Shown piece after piece: positions 42,129 to 43,620 of a stretch of 43,620 bases of DNA. Position numbers and translations under genes: made by a program. Positions within the stretch are counted from its first letter, which is position 1; each line of letters opens with the position of its first letter. Origin of the DNA: a virus; the IMG/VR virus record IMGVR_UViG_3300027608_000058, positions 1-43,620 of that record. The stretch is one strand, 5' to 3'. A model generated the notes under the pieces. That model was given only the letters and a program-made list of their open reading frames with translations. It had not been told where the DNA came from and searched no databases.

Positions 42129-42157
42129 TGTACTTAATATTAAAGTTGATATATATT
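42129..42157 (+). promoter_or_regulatory. promoter of the ncRNA/tRNA locus (TGTACT-N17-TATATT)
   Basis: -35 TGTACT at 42129-42134 and -10 TATATT at 42152-42157, 17 bases apart. The predicted start near 42164 falls immediately before the 5' pseudoknot of the structured RNA. Confidence 0.65.
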
Positions 42158-42263
42158 AAGATAAGACAAGCAGCTACTCCTTGTATATAAGAGTAGACCC
42201 TGACTGGTACTGGCGCCGAATGGTTGCAGGTGGTTTCCAGCAGGGAGAAGTAGATAACGAAAG

Positions 42264-42281
42264 TTATCTCTTCACAGATAC
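42264..42281. repeat. 18-base motif preceding RNA unit A
   Basis: The motif TTATCTCTTCACAGATAC at 42264-42281 recurs at 42425-42442 with one change (G for A). Each copy is the 3' strand of a short hairpin, a CTTCAC linker, and the first bases of a 10-bp closing helix. Confidence 0.8.
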
Positions 42282-42424
42282 TGCAATGGGTATCGCTGAT
42301 AGACGTATCAGCTATGCGGGCTCAAACGGCTTTGTTCGGGTCCTGATATAACCATGCCAAAAGCTTAGGACGGGAAGCCCCCGACTCCAAAATTCGGCTT
42401 TATGCAGTATCTTTGTAGAGATAA

Positions 42425-42442
42425 TTATCTCTTCACGGATAC
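42425..42442. repeat. 18-base motif preceding RNA unit B
   Basis: Second copy of the motif, introducing unit B in the same structural position. It argues that units A and B arose by duplication or bind the same partner. Confidence 0.8.
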
Positions 42443-42569
42443 ACCAGAGCCCGAAGTGTGTGCACTTTTAATAAACACAGAGGTAGGCTGATCAAAAGAT
42501 ACTGCTATAGTTCGAATGATGCAGGTGAGGTTGGCTAGACAGCTGGTGTATCCTTGAAGTGATAATAAT

Positions 42570-42661
42570 GCTTGTGTAGGTACCTTAATCGAGGAACGCT
42601 GCAGCGTTTTCGAGCTGGTCTGGCCGACCAGTAAGCGTGGGTTCGATTCCCATGGCAAGCT
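42570..42661 (+). tRNA. tRNA-like gene with oversized 5' half, identity uncertain
   Basis: The 3' part is a clean class I tRNA: anticodon-type arm CTGGT-CTGGCCG-ACCAG (42615-42631), 5-base variable loop TAAGC, T arm GTGGG-TTCGATT-CCCAT (42637-42653) and acceptor GGCAAGC (42654-42660). GCTTGTG at 42570-42576 pairs with the acceptor in six of seven positions. But 38 bases separate it from the anticodon arm where about 19 are expected, and they form a long hairpin (TCGA..AACGC-TGCA-GCGTT.TCGA, 42589-42613). The loop would give anticodon GGC (Ala) with unusual C37. Alternatively the gene is class II with 42615-42631 as variable arm. No CCA is encoded. Confidence 0.4.
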
Positions 42662-42669
42662 CTTAAATT

Positions 42670-42753
42670 GGAGGATAGCGTCTATGGTAGACACACAGTC
42701 CTGAAAACTGCGCCACCGAAAGGTTGATGGTTCGATTCCTTTATCCTCCGCCA
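42670..42753 (+). tRNA. tRNA-Ser (TGA)
   Basis: Acceptor GGAGGAT pairs perfectly with ATCCTCC; discriminator G and encoded CCA follow. D arm GTC-TATGGTA-GAC, anticodon loop CCTGAAA giving TGA, short variable arm ACC-GAAA-GGT and T loop TTCGATT. G73 and the variable arm support serine. Odd points are C instead of T at position 33, an unpaired 27-43, and a T-T mismatch in the T stem. Confidence 0.75.
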
Positions 42754-42845
42754 AGTTTGCCAACAGTGAGGTATCTGATCAGTACTACTCATTGATCGTT
42801 CGTTAATATGAAAGTTAACAAAGAAAGATTGGAGATCGTAAAGAT

Positions 42846-42974
42846 ATGAGCATGAGATTATTAGGAGTTTTTCTTTCGCCGTTAATGCTGATCTTTGTAT
42901 TGGCATTTACATTATCAGCTGAGCATGTTCATACTCCTTGGTGTGAACATCATGACTTTGAGTATTACGAATGA
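42846..42974 (+). CDS. small membrane or secreted peptide
   Basis: 42 residues. A hydrophobic stretch at residues 4-24 (RLLGVFLSPLMLIFVLAFTLSA) is preceded by Arg, followed by a His/Asp/Glu-rich end (HVHTPWCEHHDFEYYE). It looks like a single membrane helix or signal sequence with an acidic, His-rich tail, possibly metal binding. GGAG lies 11 bases upstream. It overlaps the next gene in an ATGA, which supports a real, coupled gene. It sits between tRNA genes. Function unknown. Confidence 0.5.
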   Translation: MSMRLLGVFLSPLMLIFVLAFTLSAEHVHTPWCEHHDFEYYE

Positions 42975-43240
42975 AATATTTCTCTCCCCTATACTTAAAT
43001 TTGCGGATCTGGTGGGCTATTAATGTATGCTTAAAAAATAATTATAGAATGAAATATTTTGGTCCTTTTTATTATTATAGTTATAATTGTGATCCGGAAG
43101 GTTGGAGTTTTAGGATTGGAAAAGTTCTTAGTATAAGCAGGTTTGGAAATAAAAAGTACATTGAGACAAATAAAGGTTATCGTTATGCCATTGTTATATT
43201 AGGCAAACTTTATAGAAAAGGTTATACGGCGGCAATCTAA
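42971..43240 (+). CDS. unknown protein coupled to the membrane peptide
   Basis: 89 residues, very rich in Tyr, Lys and Asn, basic. The N-terminal KYFSPLYLNLRIWWAINVCLK could be a membrane-associated helix; the second half (WSFRIGKVLSISRFGNKKYI, then GYRYAIVILGKLYRKGY) is strand-like and basic. No family recognised. Coupled by ATGA to the 42-residue peptide; the pair occupies the gap between tRNA-Ser and tRNA-Tyr, a common place for cargo genes. It ends five bases before tRNA-Tyr. Confidence 0.5.
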   Translation: MKYFSPLYLNLRIWWAINVCLKNNYRMKYFGPFYYYSYNCDPEGWSFRIGKVLSISRFGNKKYIETNKGYRYAIVILGKLYRKGYTAAI

Positions 43241-43244
43241 TTTA

Positions 43245-43336
43245 GGGTGAGTTGATGCTATGGCGTGTGCATCCCCAGACTGTAAATCTGGTCCTTATAG
43301 GTAACATTGTTGGTTCGACTCCAACCTCACCCACCA
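43245..43336 (+). tRNA. tRNA-Tyr (GTA)
   Basis: Acceptor GGGTGAG/CTCACCC, discriminator A and encoded CCA. Anticodon arm CCAGA-CTGTAAA-TCTGG gives GTA, with a class II variable arm before the T arm TTGG-TTCGACT-CCAA. Fits bacterial tRNA-Tyr. Confidence 0.9.
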
Positions 43337-43342
43337 TTGTTC

Positions 43343-43418
43343 GATCACTTAGCTCATTTGGTAGAGCATCGGGCTTTTAACCTGCAGGTGCTGGGTTCGA
43401 TTCCCAGAGTGATCACCA
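43343..43418 (+). tRNA. tRNA-Lys (TTT)
   Basis: Acceptor GATCACT/AGTGATC, D arm GCTC-ATTTGGTA-GAGC, anticodon loop CTTTTAA giving TTT, T arm CTGGG-TTCGATT-CCCAG, discriminator A and encoded CCA; 76 bases. Position 27-43 is a T-C mismatch. Confidence 0.9.
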
Positions 43419-43424
43419 AAGTTT

Positions 43425-43529
43425 GCTTCCATGAACTAATTGCTTCTAGTACTGGTACCGGAAAAAAGCATTGGCCAAGTTCTCCCTCATGAAGGGAGTA
43501 TGTAGGTTCGAATCCTACTGGAAGCTCCA
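43425..43529 (+). tRNA. tRNA-like gene with oversized 5' half (anticodon CAT or ATG)
   Basis: Acceptor GCTTCCA (43425-43431) pairs perfectly with TGGAAGC (43519-43525); discriminator T and encoded CCA. T arm GTAGG-TTCGAAT-CCTAC and arm CTCCC-TCATGAA-GGGAG (43482-43498) are clear. As drawn the loop gives ATG with C33; shifting by one gives CAT with T33 but a C-A pair. About 50 bases lie between acceptor and anticodon arm where 19 are expected. A second partial acceptor copy GCTTCTA lies at 43442-43448. Confidence 0.45.
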
Positions 43530-43540
43530 AGAAGAGAAGG

Positions 43541-43620
43541 CACAGGTTCGATTCCTGTCTGTTCCCGTTGAACGGAGCAGTAGTTTAGTGGTAGGAACAT
43601 CTCGCCTCTTATGGCGCATA
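43541..43620 (+). tRNA. tRNA-like element in permuted order, or two partial tRNAs (cut by the window end)
   Basis: A T arm ACAGG-TTCGATT-CCTGT (43542-43558) is followed by CTGTTCC (43559-43565), which would be a 3' acceptor strand, but no 5' half precedes it. Eight bases later comes GGAGCAG (43574-43580), which pairs with CTGTTCC at all seven positions (one G-U), then TA, a D arm GTT-...GTGGTAGG-AAC and an anticodon-like arm CGCC-TCTTAT-GGCG. The order 3' half, spacer, 5' half is that of permuted tRNA genes. A normal tRNA with its own T arm beyond the window, plus an upstream remnant, is the alternative. Confidence 0.4.

Larger units (their letters stand above)
42164..42560 (+). ncRNA. large, highly structured non-coding RNA of unknown class
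   Basis: About 390 bases with no ORF but dense, nested complementarity. In order: an H-type pseudoknot (ACAAG 42166-42170 with CTTGT 42180-42184; CTACTC 42174-42179 with GAGTAG 42191-42196); a long arm closed by CCCTG and CTGG (42198-42207) with CCAGCAGGG (42237-42245); a GAAA-capped hairpin (42252-42269); unit A closed by AGATACTGCA/TGCAGTATCT (42276-42285, 42403-42412); a perfect palindrome hairpin (42417-42432); unit B closed by GGATACACCA/TGGTGTATCC (42437-42446, 42544-42553). Unit A contains a 7-bp GACG-loop hairpin (42295-42312), ATGG/TATC with GATA/CCAT (42286-42294, 42345-42355), a CGGG/CCCG hairpin (42371-42383), and its loop AAGCC can pair with GGCTT at 42328-42332. Location before tRNAs and complexity recall GOLLD- and ROOL-type phage RNAs; it is not shown to be either. 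Confidence 0.7.

Noticed and set aside
42164-42560. Group I intron or tmRNA
   Set aside because: No split gene flanks it, no tmRNA T arm with CCA end or tag ORF was found, and the helix order does not fit either.
42425-42763. 112-residue ORF on the minus strand
   Set aside because: It runs antisense through tRNA-Ser, the first tRNA-like gene and the structured RNA; its KGIEPSTFR phrase is the usual translation of antisense tRNA T arms, and no RBS is seen.
42682-42906. 74-residue ORF on the minus strand
   Set aside because: Overlaps tRNA-Ser and the small membrane-peptide gene; no RBS or family features.
43307-43492. 61-residue ORF on the plus strand
   Set aside because: Lies across tRNA-Tyr, tRNA-Lys and the next tRNA-like gene; a by-product of tRNA sequence.
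1-43620. CRISPR array, rRNA, insertion sequence or integrase
   Set aside because: No regularly spaced repeats, no rRNA-like sequence, no transposase or integrase ORF was seen.

Overview
The window is part of the genome of a T4-like myovirus (tailed phage). The evidence is a nearly complete run of T4 core genes in T4-like order: neck 13-14-15, terminase 16-17, tail sheath and tube 18-19, portal and prohead 20-67-21-22-23, recombination uvsY-uvsW, late sigma factor 55, 47-46, then clamp and clamp loader 45-44-62 and regA. All genes are on the plus strand, AT-rich, densely packed and often overlapping by ATGA or TAATG. The LamG, S74-chaperone and glycine-rich fibre genes, peptide deformylase, DUF3310-like and 2OG-oxygenase genes resemble the accessory load of aquatic T4-like phages. 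No photosystem gene is seen and the host cannot be named from this window.

Layout. 1-7634: fibres and adhesins (LamG fibre cut by the window edge, gp53-like domain protein, long S74 fibre, glycine-rich adhesin, small unknowns). 7655-21844: virion morphogenesis. 21993-27938: a gp19-like tail protein, uvsY, uvsW, 55, 47, 46. 27988-34720: nucleotide and base metabolism (AbrB-like protein, deformylase, MazG-like, DUF1599-like, thymidylate-synthase-family enzyme with an Asn-to-Asp change, dCMP deaminase, two helical proteins that may be glycosylase-like, PLP enzyme). 34790-37088: SGNH-like protein, DUF3310-like protein, glycosyltransferase. 37104-39607: clamp, loader, RegA. 39626-41933: two different 2OG-Fe(II) oxygenases and small unknowns. 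41942-43620: a non-coding RNA district.

Regulation can be read from the sequence. Five sites match TGTACA-N16/17-TATAAT (host-sigma-like, early or middle), a sixth is weaker, and TATAAATA-type late promoters for gp55 precede fibre, sheath, scaffold and capsid genes. Four strong intrinsic terminators follow gene 19, gene 23, gene 45 and a 27-codon leader ORF.

The most unusual part is 41942-43620. A late promoter drives a 27-codon ORF whose 3' end lies in one arm of two mutually exclusive hairpins, the second being a terminator. Directly downstream an early-type promoter starts a roughly 390-nt RNA with no ORF and many nested helices: a 5' H-type pseudoknot, a GNRA hairpin, two tandem units each closed by a perfect 10-bp helix and introduced by a shared motif, and a possible kissing loop. 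It resembles, in kind and location, the ornate large RNAs found beside phage tRNA genes. A tRNA cluster follows: clear Ser, Tyr and Lys tRNAs, two tRNA-like genes with oversized 5' halves, and a final element in which a T-arm/acceptor half lies upstream of a matching 5' half, as in a permuted tRNA gene.
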